Source: CALCNS01 sp964425745
Lineage (GTDB): Bacteria; Bacillota; JAAYKD01
Reading direction: 5' to 3'
DNA length: 64,000 nt
Assembly (NCBI GenBank): GCA_964425745.1
Contig: CAYRNW010000002.1
Location: forward strand, 124,001-188,000
A program made the position numbers and the translations under genes. Positions 58,001 to 60,932 of the stretch are shown in pieces. Each line of letters opens with the position of its first letter. Within the stretch, counting starts at the first letter, position 1. The notes beneath the pieces are model-generated. The model did no database searches. It saw nothing but the letters and a program-made list of their open reading frames with translations, and was not told the origin of the DNA.

Positions 58001-59735
58001 GAAACCCTACACAGGTGTTGAATTAAGCAGTCCTGTCAGTACGATTCAGTTCAAGGTCTTCGACGGAGAAAGCATTGTTGATGAAGATACGATTAGCGTT
58101 AGCATCGATGATGGAGCTGCCGTGACAGCAACCTACAATCGTTACAGCAGCCTTTATGAAGTTACTCTAGCGACTCCGTTGACCAGTGGAACGCATAGTC
58201 TAAGAATCACAGCCCAGAACGAGATGAATCTCTTGGCGACGAGCGACTATGCCATCATCCTCGGTAGCAGTATCTCGGCAACCGTAACAGTCACTGCCAA
58301 TGCGGTAGCGGTCGAAGGTGCCACAGTGAACATCAACGGTCAGAACCTAACAACGGGAGCAAATGGAATCGTAAGTGTAGAACTTGCTGCCGGAACTTAC
58401 AATTATTCGGTTAATAAGACTGGGTATATGCAGGTGAGTGGAACCAAAACAATTTCTGCAGCGGATTTCAACATTGCAGTTGAGCTTGTGGCTTCAGCCA
58501 ATGTGACCTACACCTTCAAAGATGCGGCCAACACAGCGTTAGCAACGGTCGCTCTGACTCTAACTAACAAGACCAGTGGAACCAGTTATACTGCGGCGGT
58601 CAGTGACAGTGCTGGAACAACCAGTTTGCAAGTTCCGTTAGGGACTTATACCTATAACATCGTTCGTGTTGGGTATGTGACACGTAGCAGTACAACCGAT
58701 CAAACAGATCTTGTGGTGACAGCCGATACTACACAAAACATTACTCTACAAAATGACACGAGTGCCAGTTTCTCTATGGTGCTAAACATCAAAGATCAGT
58801 TAGGCGTAAACTTAGGGGCGAACAGTGGGCTTGCAGTGAAATTGATTGATTCGAATTCAAAGGAAGAATCGCTTACTCCAACTCAAGGGTCGGTCAACAA
58901 GTTCCTGACTACTGGAAATTACAGCGCAGTCATTTCTGCAACGGGATACAAACCACTAACGGTTTCTGTTCCAGTCTTGGGAGCCAATGTTACTCAAAAC
59001 ATTACATTGATGCCCAACGGCTTCACTTATGATTATGCAAACGAGAAACTAAACATTGATGACACGTATTTAGTAAACACCAAAGCAGACTTTACCGGAA
59101 CAGTTGTTGGCATTACAGATTCAATTATTCCCGGAACGGTCCTCTACATTAAACCCACAGGAGGAGCGGCGCTACCGATTCAAATTCCTGAAAGACCGGC
59201 TGCTCCGTCTCAACCAAGCATTACGCAAACCGGCGATCAATCCTTGGCATTACAGACGATTGCCGGAGCGGAGTATAGCTTCGATGGAACTACATGGCAA
59301 GATTCTCCAAACTTTAGCGGTTTGGAAAACTTCAAAGCTCTAAGCTTCTTGGTTCGTTTCAAAGCCACGACAGAAGTCTTTGCTTCCGGTAGCGCCAGGG
59401 TGACGACCACTCTGTATCCACAAAAGATCTACATGCGGCAACTTGCCATTGACGGCATCAACAAACAAGTCAACTTCACACTTGGGAACTATTCTGGAGC
59501 TAATTCATTAGGTGGAACTCTATTCGTAGCCGTTTATGATGCAGCAGGCAAAATGATTGAAATGAAGACCATGCTCAGTAACGCAATAGATAACGAGCAA
59601 GAGGTTCAAAAATCAATCGCATTAGCCAATGCAGGCAGCGGATCTCGTTACAAAGTCTTCTTCCTAGATGACTTCACCAAACTGAAACCATTATCAGAAA
59701 GTATTACCTATGAAGAGGCTTCTGGAGACGAGTAG
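31023..59735 (+). CDS. Giant secreted multidomain beta-sandwich protein (9,570 aa)
   Basis: One uninterrupted frame of 28.7 kb encoding a protein of about 1 MDa. A signal peptide (about 1-34, basic start then ILVLAQLTG core) and an acidic linker (35-95) are followed by, in order, three PPC-like modules (100-500), chitobiase-C-like and PPC-like modules (502-1145), FN3 and Ig-like pairs (1141-1570), ten similar Ig-like repeats (1570-2480), alternating FN3 and Ig-like modules (2480-4035), two PKD-plus-four-CARDB superblocks (4148-6000 and 6035-7730), a helical region (7747-8470), more beta modules, three carboxypeptidase-regulatory-like repeats (9082-9330) and a beta-rich end. It has only about ten cysteines and no SLH, LPXTG or terminal membrane helix, so anchoring is unclear. 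No catalytic domain is recognised. It is probably a surface adhesin or matrix/stalk protein; the function is inferred. Terminators flank the gene. Confidence 0.9.
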   Translation: MTTSLSYKFRRLLAMILVLAQLTGSAPGLLVVAETVTEPPALEESVPIEDTAPGEESVPEEGESANAGESTDTTVTEEVVTVVEDEPTVEILGILPPSGPVTFTDNDATSTNPYVISSLEDPLMFMVGTYASVQPTELWFSFTVGEGVVDAAIVISGLEPDGPTVTGQYLRALTLYNSDEQTVFSTFSNGAFGALVSAGTYKLKVRPSDSTGTTPTGGAIDPMMWSMAFQLVPTGPTTIGEGQATSTNPIIIADLTKPFDFSVATQTTQPSELWFSFVVPDGISNKQLTIRGNQKDGFVTYLHNMEIYDSGKNLLQPEQSSWGTLIDIVDAGTYYLRLRNSDYTGTASGTPIPAMSWTLTFTLFTTSPNVLAEGSATQQNPVVITDLQSGYAFCVGDYTNQPTEVWFAFAVPEGVSNQEIVLNHGGGLAYYGFDTYGINELALFDATGTELASEISNPVFAQVSSGNYALRLRNFVQWGPAAGTYQPIEPTSYQISYKSALSKPTLNSNSAQPGNYATSQTVFIDVPVGTSVIYSQMQRPWEDESYTLYNEQTGVTYDESKTLHFSAVTFDGSNQIDSYSGPVTMTYLIGAYVLTDTPPSTAIVLDENPYWYIDTRSTGAGNYGISFGLIRESSWGTSSWSIYDFAGNLIKRGQGEEYEGTQVHEVVQFGQGQYYLNLEYSNYRIGSPSIVKALDSIPVVSLPTGTYTEAQTVTLSLPADAPAGSQIYYKVDNVSWVDAYSNTGLYEAGTQITIRNDSAIYCYVKDDQDRIGPVNKVVYTFSGTLPTAPTSNLVNYGNYPEGTLLTLNAQEGKEIYYFFRKTEDYPTTYTIYAQGTKYTGSIPLTSLLVNPTSYYKDIYLYAVAIDSTSGLASGYLSQTYRYVVQGPTITPTPATSGITYVDAATQITVSHTLEGTIYYALNNNTDYPQWYYTYSTPIPLTTNTRIRTNIKYDSSNYSTISEAKFVVTASKEMPLREYVYAYAFKGEEGRYHISAATPGTYTITVSNEYPVEVWNQDKSQLLASRTSGWQDLVVDLPAGNSWIIVDNPTEMAESQYYVYVQRQVAPPVFSPEPTGEWQTAPESITITSPENATIHYNDGTWKSGTSPITITGLSEGTRYFSAYCEINSINSTYVYKTYYIDATPPYLEDLESSVYRFKYNISNSTWSYTSIGPAVSTLFDTVYIQSTGFKDATSGIAKLHYYASKDQGVTWQSIGSAALNEYSNIPNFMWNTHDFVGDTRVENVWLRIIVEDKAGLKSAADPKDVVDTFAYPFHIDNIPTVAPTNLTVTPGQGNVSLSWDSTYDYFYIYRAETLEALALQTEPIGYTNNKTYLDYLVTPSDTSKTFYYAVSAGDRDRNYKESAKTSSTGVSPLADTTNPTAAFGGEYVGPQSSFYWDVSDNVALGSVKVTITGASSSKIYTVTEFNSIRNHTQYFYPSTLADFGFTEGEYAITLEITDATGNTYTQSDSFIYDITPPLIPVTITASSLSGRIRLGWTPSASIDVRYYTIYRSETETGEYDYRTYTYDYQTTYDDSLASDVGQTYYYKIKVQDKAGNESDFTSTVSAVVGEFNPSLRIAVQPVPGQSLTLYYKDFPPEYYDSSLNGYVYENIEFYLDQETSPFRTVSNYSYGMDQERSISYTVPITMTGSHTIRAISRGASSDLDRTAMIRFTVTEYAPTLTLGVGSATPGSVVSYTLSDFAPVQYVYLYLNPDDSGTSSGNYLTYLYYYDEESYTANVTIPTTVTPGIYTLRAVQANSNLTAFATLEVTSPQATVTLSESYPPILGKTISIGGEGYKPYENVDIYVNDQPKLTQQVGYSGYLSRSMTLPDTLAGNSLTIVTVGQESQRMAVLSTAIQQNKPVLTLPESAILGSAFTVSATGYGAYERIRLYMDGSEISSNYATASGTTSFTYTLPLSTSTGRHSIELLDAAGNRVGGSLVVTRANLTLTPSGNPVLGSELSLIASDFKASETVTFTMNGVTLGNKTADASGIAIYTIASLAVSSNTYVFTASGSSGTAVSAWSAYTSDRLTVSYEGVLEPGKALSVGVSGLAAGATLKAFMNQQPSVFDPAIVADSSGNATFDLILPAGYVGESAQLLVCGEGSGNTYPWQTTDLPVSSVTASTTYSPATPSAGATLTFSASGFSSSDTINLWFEGKQVATATATATGTASLAWSIPLATKAGQYTFTLSGVNGHQYVKSNVTIAAYQPNISAPTSATAGEQITVSATGLADGELMFVSLNGTQVSNSPATATSSSAAASFIIPAHMAAGTYGLVITFNQSTAVVERTITIQGFTPALTTAQDESKTKANLTLAGFAVGEGVKVYFDNREITSAVTTVEGNPNFVIGSTGILNLVYSFPVSVTSGTHSFAVIGKVSHRMAYDTLDIEVSGQRVTMLNTDDRAEGKPGISMTLSADGFTPGVTVQVKFGDMDITPTQKITDSNGYYTASLNIPLGANDGLHTVQVLAPFVQELAQTTVRVDTIAPTVPVGSAIQAKRQITFQWEKVADADIDKYQVFRKLSSELSSAYVMTNEVSSTVSSVVHQLAAQTYPLVIGETYNYMVKSVDRLGNVSIGSTPVTATLLPDTANPVVEYMGGPYGGYYNGNYTLRGQAEFTPTISDDRQATSVTMAYSKDGSTFTSLPATALTYQGTSWSGTYLFRATVMLDTVAISQQAELGDGLYTIRLTALDAAGKSSVRTQQYYIDNTPPAAATAFTAADGAKNANLQWSYANSADVDYFLLSYGTDPANLNSTNYINNDQRSYQVNNLTAGTQYTFKLQARDYAGNLSSALSATATPFTDTIAPVIDATTINPAAKTRFGASASFNMKATDNVGVTAMNVYVAPKATGTFTQIDSNAYSFYNYGETKYIYLNNITLNGEYIVRFVALDAAGLESAPLDVEYLFDVTPPVVATPTATSVSGGILISWNKSTEADLYYYRLYRKAPGASNYSYFRYISPVSNVLPDGKIGYMDYQVTAGETYFYKVDAMDDLGNASNLDAAVAVSAQPGEFTLTLILSPTEGITPGKELTIQATGLRPYESASLSIDTKPFATVYANDKGEFSYGWSYIINTESGDHTLAMTTSSSNQTKSITFVSNATKLPAPGNLNAAPNVMSVTLTWDAVEGAYNYAVYRKAASENEFSLLTDKAYYRTYTDTSVSKDVVYTYEVAAIDRYGLIGNRSISAIAQPLPDNNPPTIGVLASSRNGEKLTLVATVSDDIRLQKIDFKYKVKGSADSTYMVITSVAITGDKKSASTSYEFSTEEWLQGEYTIQAVVWDTAGNQSEPKTIEVKVITDKPKAPTGLTATAAQMRVNLVWQAPIYEVGETLIEIARYNIYRKIGTAGEYQLLSTTTQLTYSDLKVELAKEYYYQIKSVSVFGVESLAVQTTTLVTPIADTTLPVITGFNPVANTRLGREITVSVIATDNVKVVSTEFFVVTTSGDVSIGKSDSGSITFHTKQYITEGDLTLKAIVKDAAGNSATQNVIYKADNVAPVAPILTAAPGELSVQLSWTMTVMPTDFSHYHVYLLADGVSPADHTDPPVAKVTVQLYKHNVTAESRFFVTAVDTLGNESVPSNVAVAAPGLDATPPVISSLTPGNRTTVRSDITLLAAATDNVGIDTYTFEAIAMEEDPETGSLAIQSEASWIEVGLIPAASGSSTGSTPWNTRDVRVTPTGPVAKYPDGFYTLRVTAKDKVGNLASKSEVVKVANNPPLPPEGLRADAGEWRLMISWKPFTGTDVAGYVVERAVKNAGDADYGVFSEVSRTTSNIYINTLLNPLHQYSYRVAMINDLGNIGPWATVSDQRPMEQTSKPNIMKMIPTDSQRFNATLQLGLQMQDEVAVDHVDLYYYYIGESSFGDLPAPDVNYTKFHTISGDDIQYTRIETSETDVFGTQAYVASYNWDTSLLAQGLYAVKAVAVNKGNQSSTYVKKYFKDTTPPDAPTDVVISDPATGKTLNLVWSSGADVKFYEVWRSTDSDEVFTHNTTGTSGTYTRISQPRSAVYSDTGLTDNTLYYYHVVTVDTAGNVSTPSIRNQGTPTAKSDLGIHAIYTEPAVVIAGRNNVLKASLRNDGNARATGEVEFYYHNGMAYVSVGKVAVNLAANLGGEATLTWAAPSDLGANLSLQATIITDATTVDTGGENNVFQRDTILTNQPPIASIILPAGNQFDSGILYTFTATNADSTASKDPDGRIIQYSWDFGNGKKAEGASATTQYVLPGLYTVTLTVKDNNNAVTTTTTPFTVGDTRPDLYVESIRWTPEETKEGDVVVITAVVGNKGLGDARLGFLTGFYIDNQYMGYTKIDVDSNNVSLAQGKTTEVSFNYVATAGVHVVKVVANDILDTLKETDKGNNNRSAVLSNLQISFADVGVESVSWVPEGNVFDTQQPFAYRAVIKNYGDKAADNFGVSIYIDDEYRGRQVIPTLAIGASQTLNYYVVPKAGVHKVEIKVDDLNPVLIEENTTNNNMSIITEAFRVVYPEIVVGDITWKPTETTLTEGTSITFDAKLINNSTINITDTFQVHAAMDGRVFKTITVDGIKAGEVKTVSAKWAAIGGEHTYKIIVDAKKEVIDPDKTVEKSITLPTLSILYPNLHISNVTYSPLNVEYGKAVSFLVSVNNQSVATAFKRFSVGLFVDGKSVAAAEIDGIRGYSTVPVVITWTPNKAGPMTFQILVDSMNVLNLEKPSEGIRRVWTTSIDVKQALTMKASPNKQEEDDDFLAVLYTTADGFVPLKAQLFHESISALPLTPDQDAQVTYTLKQGETLKLSGSLAYNAIERAFMYQMPISGDLTTGTYTLEMIGSAGVDSISNLCNIRIVQSGVVTVETNKTEYKLGEIVRVSGRFMMGGQPAANERVVLDFQLLPRLPEPLLGRDAKGNEIFLVWSAEEIIFVTTDAEGYYSYNFVPFTGEAGDWQILAFGYQKFLGTGSQANIKVWGMASSPASLTLVASKNTQFSKEILFRHASPKNPDGDPLTGVTAMLIPTSANVGVSATLDTSNMMRVLSPGAETGVILNVSAGLDCDEVATYDIVFSSDQGATCKTKVTLNLRPATPIPVTDLKTVTVGVNPEGNVSRVVTVTNKGKGYLDGLKVTLPENIPWVSVNSIARTRLAPNESTTFVINFAPAAGVALGQYQDKIVVSDSTGKFFANVGINAEVSSAKTGGISFRVVDDVGSKVANAEITIVSKEPYTSVTGGVESQYYPFFNARTDANGIAQFYEKPLGDYDLVVMAQGRRKFVSECSVMPSAGAPFMDITMQNEPISIEWTVIPTTIVDEYEIKLELTFGAQIPAPAFGFNPPWVNVPKNVTEPIVIEANVVNTGLIAITDVVASVVRGDKGATGISIIGGGYLGEIPAHSSARIRLQVQPGVYNLPFTKDSSGNPLNFIKLEGTYVSFDPDTGLPVDPAMMISGRLPMYNPSETSVKLDVRMPDAPGKVVQEELKLPEGQIEELRYIANSGANREELLKEGGGTAYEIVQLSLSQKATLERQAFDATLKITNGYPEYALQNLRVDVTVTDEDGVDVTNKNFVIATGLQGISDVDGNGSLAAGTAMTATWQIIPGSDLGGTTMAGKIYYAKALISYYVNGRLVQTQTDGVAITILPQPKLTLNYFVPHNILSNTPFKLAVTVENSGYGEARNLNIDSGQLQITANQAGLLTDFEILSSSFGTNAGNTFRLEFGNIAPATYSETTDPITNEVIGTWTPTKVTGYWVVRWVLPVEGDEEPYKGEFRDFKATLTHKDYKGVQLNPLIVGVTTRIIGKEDVLSGEFADGAMAVVNEGNTGFPDYLMNLDSGLRIPIFVPDQVTTTAPYSDGATSMQVKTAKPATTLDYNSVRYQIVMIPEPLGSANISAVKRGLSADDAAPVTLAFSNYWKDYGNIYIVDQIPVKYEADGSRTFLDAWYTVEFGSGVKLGDFGYSRFVYTVAEPGDPNGVYIGVESAGKFVKDTVFYDTGIDPDEGEESLRLRVMLDNRSKNVESGSILFTVKDAKGTVVHNSETAFSNLQPYFTQYVFCDAWTPAKGGTYTVTAELKAGGSLTGRKVTGDVVINSLPYSNAGADFSVIVNQPARFDASRSYDKDGTITSYVWDFGDGESGFGLTPTHTYIKSGSYKVKLFVMDDNLSTTWPPTLVGGIPVASEVTDQNEFSVMQITVLENRPDLFVESVTFSDDTPDESTPFTVTAKIRNGTSQGIAGGLQPTPGPFLVGFYMDDIYQGYVRVEDTINVDTTKDVAFQMTMPAGGAAHKISAVANDLGKYIEEADFDNNRRDEVINGTQTAFADLVLTSMTVGTTSGSTVAWNAGVPITIQVKNEGSAAAGNFKVLTYANETLIASDFVPGLAAAATTTLNFSWKPDETGNYTIRSIVDGPVSVVVEMDETNNSKQQELKEIIVTYPDLIVENVRTSLTGSIVPQGTNVVLFASIKNVGKADANVPNRAYFYMDQRFIGAAEVIPTGSLAKDASATVSVVWKNPDYAGREILVIVDPDNKVKESNEGNNSGSYIFATPIEVTQAQLEVVSLVTNQTGLVYGSNATSVITIRNSGDRDITTPFDTSLYVKNSKLPDQTVESLPAGAETTLTYTWKADQTPTGSYTLRAFTDSKTAIVMGNRSLATKTELVTIGHGLMLTPIWDVTSFSTDQNPALKLQVNSSETPWSPLATGTVTAQLVKLTVSGETTTEEIVGTAIALTYDSTEGLYKATLAAPTTAGNYRIKYEVSAAGMSATRNSDILFSNNFKVQLTNTDQQSYGVGQSLNATGLVTDEAGAGVASVALTVQVIGEETWKFSGTSSADGSFTIPVKLPSDSGGAYTMRVMAIKDGVTKQSNNVIFFLDGFHIALTPKVSIVQGYDKTLGGFVHNLGVTAQSGVQLAFEDVPAKLSISNVLVLNADIPAESEAEFQIKLAAAADLAVGTYPIKVTAGNATYTLTVDILEAKPEYSINLIGEAEANNPNLVRDTLAMSLRQNEMKSSVIQVTNSGTAAITGLTVECDLPFVRFSATPEGGYTIQPSNKGYTIRDEEGRASIVVTASPSSAVRTGLYNGKIILTSTNLNLSPKVIPIIISVGNESVATLTYEVRNNNHVVQADATVRLVGVVAQKNPVIHEAKTNAEGQVTFTNIPAGPYQLIVSKEFHTTLETAVDIPALIDRVPQIVTLTKQLISIGFDAEEESYVFSSSTQSVGYDSVLYKAKQLVESTEPQIQPNLPADEQQFWYRSGLAMNQISFRNPSTTIALNDVQVEIIEGSGKLPVNTFTLKTDMGKSPVRYLGDMAPGQVVDQIWYMDLNRVFVMATVSETATPGIFLLTFDGTKVTQAMVDAYFSANDPVGDGSVKLVTGSYTEGGNTFQVQVQANSDQTYNEPMDRIPVYYGNQAYFFDGTLKATGKRADTGAVVETLVPIRVFYLPPHYEIWGSGRGGGEDESGERSYADAYAENPGLEPTISMEAAFPANNGKLRVIKYSQNFLKEMGYGAPEIPEEATGSADMSFGFASGAGFASQAVGIKMSMTNTSDLAPMKDLKVRLVLTDMGYDSNGQLLPGGSLVYPKVNIIATTSQGSAVSVDGYTVTIPELKINETLKLEAQMKMDEIEDIYSYIAEINPAISELLKEQPTGKIYARFEYEYTEKEDKSDMDTLATEDPLKDLFRQLNSGSREFALKEQPKIYISYNLEQKSGDLFELIATVSNLGEGIAEGVYVNSPVMPETDYKFIVVSGTSSKATSLKDGMVQLGTLYRGQTERVYFTLRRIEATKATIGTKQSLGKLAQMPSMPVKSQISGNMVVTPMKMEAMNTAKAQSNFAAINTELGFLKDNIERIVDKTVSELARSVLDQYDYARTLTGAVGISQVYDMTAGIANLIGWMKSIYELPQKLKDSFSSGSEELQELLKGKTLDWNDYRLFAATEQAYQSYGTQLFNVFTKGVSEFNKYFGNSYNDYKTAASDAWNLYSDAKKSIQVVEEMADYEVAANQAMETLQNAAKQIEAATLTYSSSERDRLTKEGQNYLETAIQQINRANEIKNKNMSFFQKLADSGTQGWIGGETTRAYEAAARAWVNEVELSMQKILKDIAVKLQAIVNVNQLVEAAEGLKTSASAMTSISKEAQQVLDATNKMLNDIGYKPNQSVVEYLSSLGKSYAVVEYAKSWLSSKLQIVDLAALQNISKTTPTLVRNLGNLAQSIRDEASPTVTKVVDMIFASIFPNNTAVAKAKYGEAFKTEFVENAPNLDFKSQTFVVYAITQAIKLSAHQVIDLDAYDKAMKQLAAANIVNSQAQMDAAVNAATRKSNVFRMVDEAQVDIDLIMQMVQGYIDQDAFVTAYYPSSQVLAYVKSLNTQLRAMFTSNGSTLLPNTRIGRYRNLWIYTADGMDLIPEQITLYEVYQLQMAVDQTIADGYDAVYKRHILNQIKDIETRLTVTSAALGMFSAMGPIASTLSGIAGTAAQMISTKDMTKAMDSLDATILTKLAKHIGELAVNTTLMVNKEVSIASSLLGVFNTLEKWRKVDPELPIIVLAHSASDVVLEEDRLEGASQVSITLRNDHSGTIMAAPMVEIYDSYGMVSAVQMQAKSLAPGQSLTWTDTVFVPHNALRDSGGYIAVFTFDASEAETMTIAPIYGPFTTVFNAHNRATLEKMKVDDPSDNTQTVVVSAQPMGGYLDGKDGEVMDSETVTVNKSAGTILRIFAASTADSGVTLTVKDANQNVVSAYGDLINPGDFILIDTSSAGSYTVTVTNTDLVERGYALQVVEHPNYGAVAGVYATGTHIQAVQNTEGDWQATIPVSIYETGLVSGFENVTFALPELVKSDDATVKITTSEISLMNAGLQVFEDPDTGIKTFGNPTALTQPFDLYAGFGRSVNVVIKPSSTAVSGTYNGNLVLTINPTNDNFNLSYSTEGWIDNNDGTYSKTIPIIFVLDAGIPATPTMAAQLKTGTNNIVVASGTGVPGERVYIQSTAPGSVTPAVSDPTRGAVIVDSFGNYSVEMPFEVTPDFLTITNGEVQLYAKAEGSNGAFSANTALVKVVIGAFDTTAPIITLEKPYTGVELSSPVSTIQFKVFDGESIVDEDTISVSIDDGAAVTATYNRYSSLYEVTLATPLTSGTHSLRITAQNEMNLLATSDYAIILGSSISATVTVTANAVAVEGATVNINGQNLTTGANGIVSVELAAGTYNYSVNKTGYMQVSGTKTISAADFNIAVELVASANVTYTFKDAANTALATVALTLTNKTSGTSYTAAVSDSAGTTSLQVPLGTYTYNIVRVGYVTRSSTTDQTDLVVTADTTQNITLQNDTSASFSMVLNIKDQLGVNLGANSGLAVKLIDSNSKEESLTPTQGSVNKFLTTGNYSAVISATGYKPLTVSVPVLGANVTQNITLMPNGFTYDYANEKLNIDDTYLVNTKADFTGTVVGITDSIIPGTVLYIKPTGGAALPIQIPERPAAPSQPSITQTGDQSLALQTIAGAEYSFDGTTWQDSPNFSGLENFKALSFLVRFKATTEVFASGSARVTTTLYPQKIYMRQLAIDGINKQVNFTLGNYSGANSLGGTLFVAVYDAAGKMIEMKTMLSNAIDNEQEVQKSIALANAGSGSRYKVFFLDDFTKLKPLSESITYEEASGDE
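31320..34442 (+). other. Giant protein: PPC-like and chitobiase-C-like N-terminal modules
   Basis: Three clear repeats begin TSTNPYVI, TSTNPIII and TQQNPVVI (residues about 100, 240 and 373), each continuing to a P-(S/T)-E-(L/V)-W-F-x-F segment typical of PPC-like beta-sandwiches. About five chitobiase C-terminal-like modules follow (starting near 502, 697, 788, 887 and 1066), some with I-Y-Y at the usual place. Two PPC-like modules without the TSTNP start are interspersed near 592 and 972. These fold types are often carbohydrate- or protein-binding. Confidence 0.65.
34443..35728 (+). other. Giant protein: first FN3/Ig-like pairs
   Basis: Residues about 1141-1568. FN3 modules with L-S-W and G-W-T-P cores begin near 1283 and 1482. 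They alternate with Ig-like modules introduced by a DTTNP or DATPP linker, the same linker used in the later array. Confidence 0.65.
35729..38458 (+). repeat. Giant protein: ten Ig-like repeats of about 91 residues
   Basis: Ten successive units start near 35729, 36043, 36331, 36595, 36850, 37099, 37384, 37636, 37900 and 38190. Each has a PG/LG turn, an alternating hydrophobic strand and a (G/D)(F/Y)-x-x-(Y/S)-E-x-(V/I) segment, as in GEGYKPYENVDIYV, ATGYGAYERIRLYM and ASDFKASETVTFTM. An eleventh related unit lies apart near 40040, among FN3 modules. The family name is uncertain. Confidence 0.65.
38459..43126 (+). other. Giant protein: alternating FN3 and Ig-like array
   Basis: Residues about 2480-4035. 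FN3 modules (starting near 2480, 2705, 2904, 3097, 3293, 3486, 3707 and 3933) alternate with Ig-like modules that begin after DT-x-x-P linkers and contain A-T-D-N-V/I cores. The regular alternation of about 100 residues each predicts an extended rod. Confidence 0.7.
43127..48500 (+). repeat. Giant protein: superblock A (PKD, four CARDB, tail modules)
   Basis: Residues about 4035-5826. A CARDB-like module is followed by a PKD domain (YSWDFGNG, near 4180), four CARDB modules (starting RPDLYVESI, FADVGVESV, YPEIVVGDI and YPNLHISNV), a macroglobulin-like part, an NEW3-like part and a carboxypeptidase-regulatory-like module (GISFRVVDD, near 5150), then a long beta segment. The same order recurs in superblock B. 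Confidence 0.65.
49125..54200 (+). repeat. Giant protein: superblock B (PKD, four CARDB, tail modules)
   Basis: Residues about 6035-7726. PKD (YVWDFGDG), four CARDB modules (RPDLFVESV, FADLVLTSM, YPDLIVENV, QAQLEVVSL), a macroglobulin-like part, an NEW3-like part (near 6808) and a regulatory-like module (LTYEVRNNN, near 7046), then a long beta segment with a Gly/Glu-rich insert (near 7390). The order copies superblock A at low identity. Confidence 0.65.
54260..56430 (+). other. Giant protein: helical island
   Basis: Residues about 7747-8470 are rich in Ala, Lys, Glu, Gln and Met and poor in the Gly/Pro/Thr turns seen elsewhere. Coiled-coil-like stretches such as YLETAIQQINRANEIKNKN and QAMETLQNAAKQIEAATL are visible. 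A Gly/Ala-rich hydrophobic stretch near 8380-8410 (LGMFSAMGPIASTLSGIAGT) could be membrane-active. I recognise no family. Confidence 0.6.
58267..59010 (+). repeat. Giant protein: three carboxypeptidase-regulatory-like repeats
   Basis: Three tandem modules of about 82 residues (near 9082, 9160 and 9247), each with a strand-turn then G-T/N-Y-x-Y/A-x-V/I and a G-Y core (AGTYNYSVNKTGYM, LGTYTYNIVRVGYV, TGNYSAVISATGYK). They precede the final beta-rich 240 residues. Confidence 0.7.
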
Positions 59736-59746
59736 TTTAAACAAGG

Positions 59747-59784
59747 AAAAACAGGATGTCCCGTATTCGGGACATCCTGTTTTT
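59747..59784. terminator. Bidirectional intrinsic terminator
   Basis: A 17-bp perfect stem (59747-59763 with 59768-59784) with a TATT loop and U-runs on both strands, between the giant gene and the convergent glycosyltransferase gene. Confidence 0.9.
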
Positions 59785-59795
59785 TGGCTGGAATC

Positions 59796-60923
59796 TTATT
59801 TGTTCTTTTCTTCATACCAATGAATCGCAAAATCACAAAGCTCAGTAGTGCCATGGCACTTTCCTAATACATCAATCGCATTGCGTATGGTCTCTACCCT
59901 CCGCGGATGAGAAAACAAATTATAGACTGCTTCATCTACCGAGAAAGTCTCTGTAGCATAGAGTGCTAGACCATTGTTAAGCATGAATTCTACGTTTCGG
60001 TGCTCTTGTCCAGGAATGGGATTAATCATAATCATAGGTAAACCCTTTGCTAATGCCTCAGATGTGGTCAGACCACCTGGTTTTGTGATGATACAATCGC
60101 TTGCGTCCATCATCACATCCACATTGTTAACATAACCATAGATGCGAAAGTCTTTTTTAAGCTTCATTTGTTTCAGTTCGCGGTAAAGGCTTTTGTTGTT
60201 ACCACATACGACCAGGGCTTGAAAATCCAAGGGGAGACAATCCAACTGCTCAATGGTTTTTTCAATGTTTCCATACCCCATGGAGCCACTCATCACCATG
60301 AGCGTGCGTTTGTTTGGATCAAGCTCAAGGAGTGCTCGCGCTTCTTTGCGATCCATTCGTACCGAAAATTTAGGGTGCACCGGAATGCCAATGGCTAACA
60401 TTTTTTCCAAAGGAATTTTCTTTCGTTGCAGCCCATACGCCAATAAATCGCTGCCAACCACAAAATAGTCTAAATTAGCCGTCTCTTGCCAGAGTGGATG
60501 AATGGTGTAATCGGTTATGATGTTTATGGTTAAGGTGTTATCGAGGAGTTTATTGGTCCGCATGGCACTCAACATACAAGAAGCTAACACATGGGTGCTG
60601 ATAATCACATCGGCATGATGACCGGTAATGGCATCTTGAACTTCTCTGCTGAGTACTTTGTTCACCAAACGAGTAATCGAATACTTTGAGGAAGGTTCCG
60701 TGACACGATCCATCATCTGATAAATTTTATGATACGCCCTTGGGGCATAAGTGGTACTGAGCAGATACCCCCTGGATAAGGTTAGGTTGACTAAGCTGCT
60801 GATTTCGCCAACCACATCCATGATTTCGCACTCCACACCCTGCTGAATAAACTGATCTGCCACGGCCTTTGCGGTAGCAAAATGTCCTTGGCCAGTGGAG
60901 ACCGATAAGATTAAAACCTTCAT
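59796..60923 (-). CDS. Diacylglycerol glucosyltransferase / MGDG-synthase family glycosyltransferase
   Basis: A 375-residue GT28-type enzyme. The N-terminal half has the MGDG-synthase start VLILSVSTGQGHFATAKAV, and the C-terminal half has a nucleotide-sugar site with TKPGGLTTSEALAKGLPMI and NPIPGQEHRN. Related enzymes (UgtP/YpfP) transfer glucose or galactose from UDP-sugar to diacylglycerol at the inner membrane face, making glycolipid and lipoteichoic-acid anchor. No membrane span is seen, as usual for this monotopic group. It is the last gene of a three-gene operon, nine bases after the nucleotidyltransferase. Confidence 0.88.
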   Translation of the reverse strand: MKVLILSVSTGQGHFATAKAVADQFIQQGVECEIMDVVGEISSLVNLTLSRGYLLSTTYAPRAYHKIYQMMDRVTEPSSKYSITRLVNKVLSREVQDAITGHHADVIISTHVLASCMLSAMRTNKLLDNTLTINIITDYTIHPLWQETANLDYFVVGSDLLAYGLQRKKIPLEKMLAIGIPVHPKFSVRMDRKEARALLELDPNKRTLMVMSGSMGYGNIEKTIEQLDCLPLDFQALVVCGNNKSLYRELKQMKLKKDFRIYGYVNNVDVMMDASDCIITKPGGLTTSEALAKGLPMIMINPIPGQEHRNVEFMLNNGLALYATETFSVDEAVYNLFSHPRRVETIRNAIDVLGKCHGTTELCDFAIHWYEEKNK

Positions 60924-60932
60924 TTTCTCACC

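Noticed and set aside
31023..59735. Giant gene as a polyketide or nonribosomal peptide synthase, or a phage tape-measure protein
   Set aside because: No ketosynthase, adenylation or carrier motifs occur, and the repeats are beta-sandwich modules behind a signal peptide. No phage genes are nearby.
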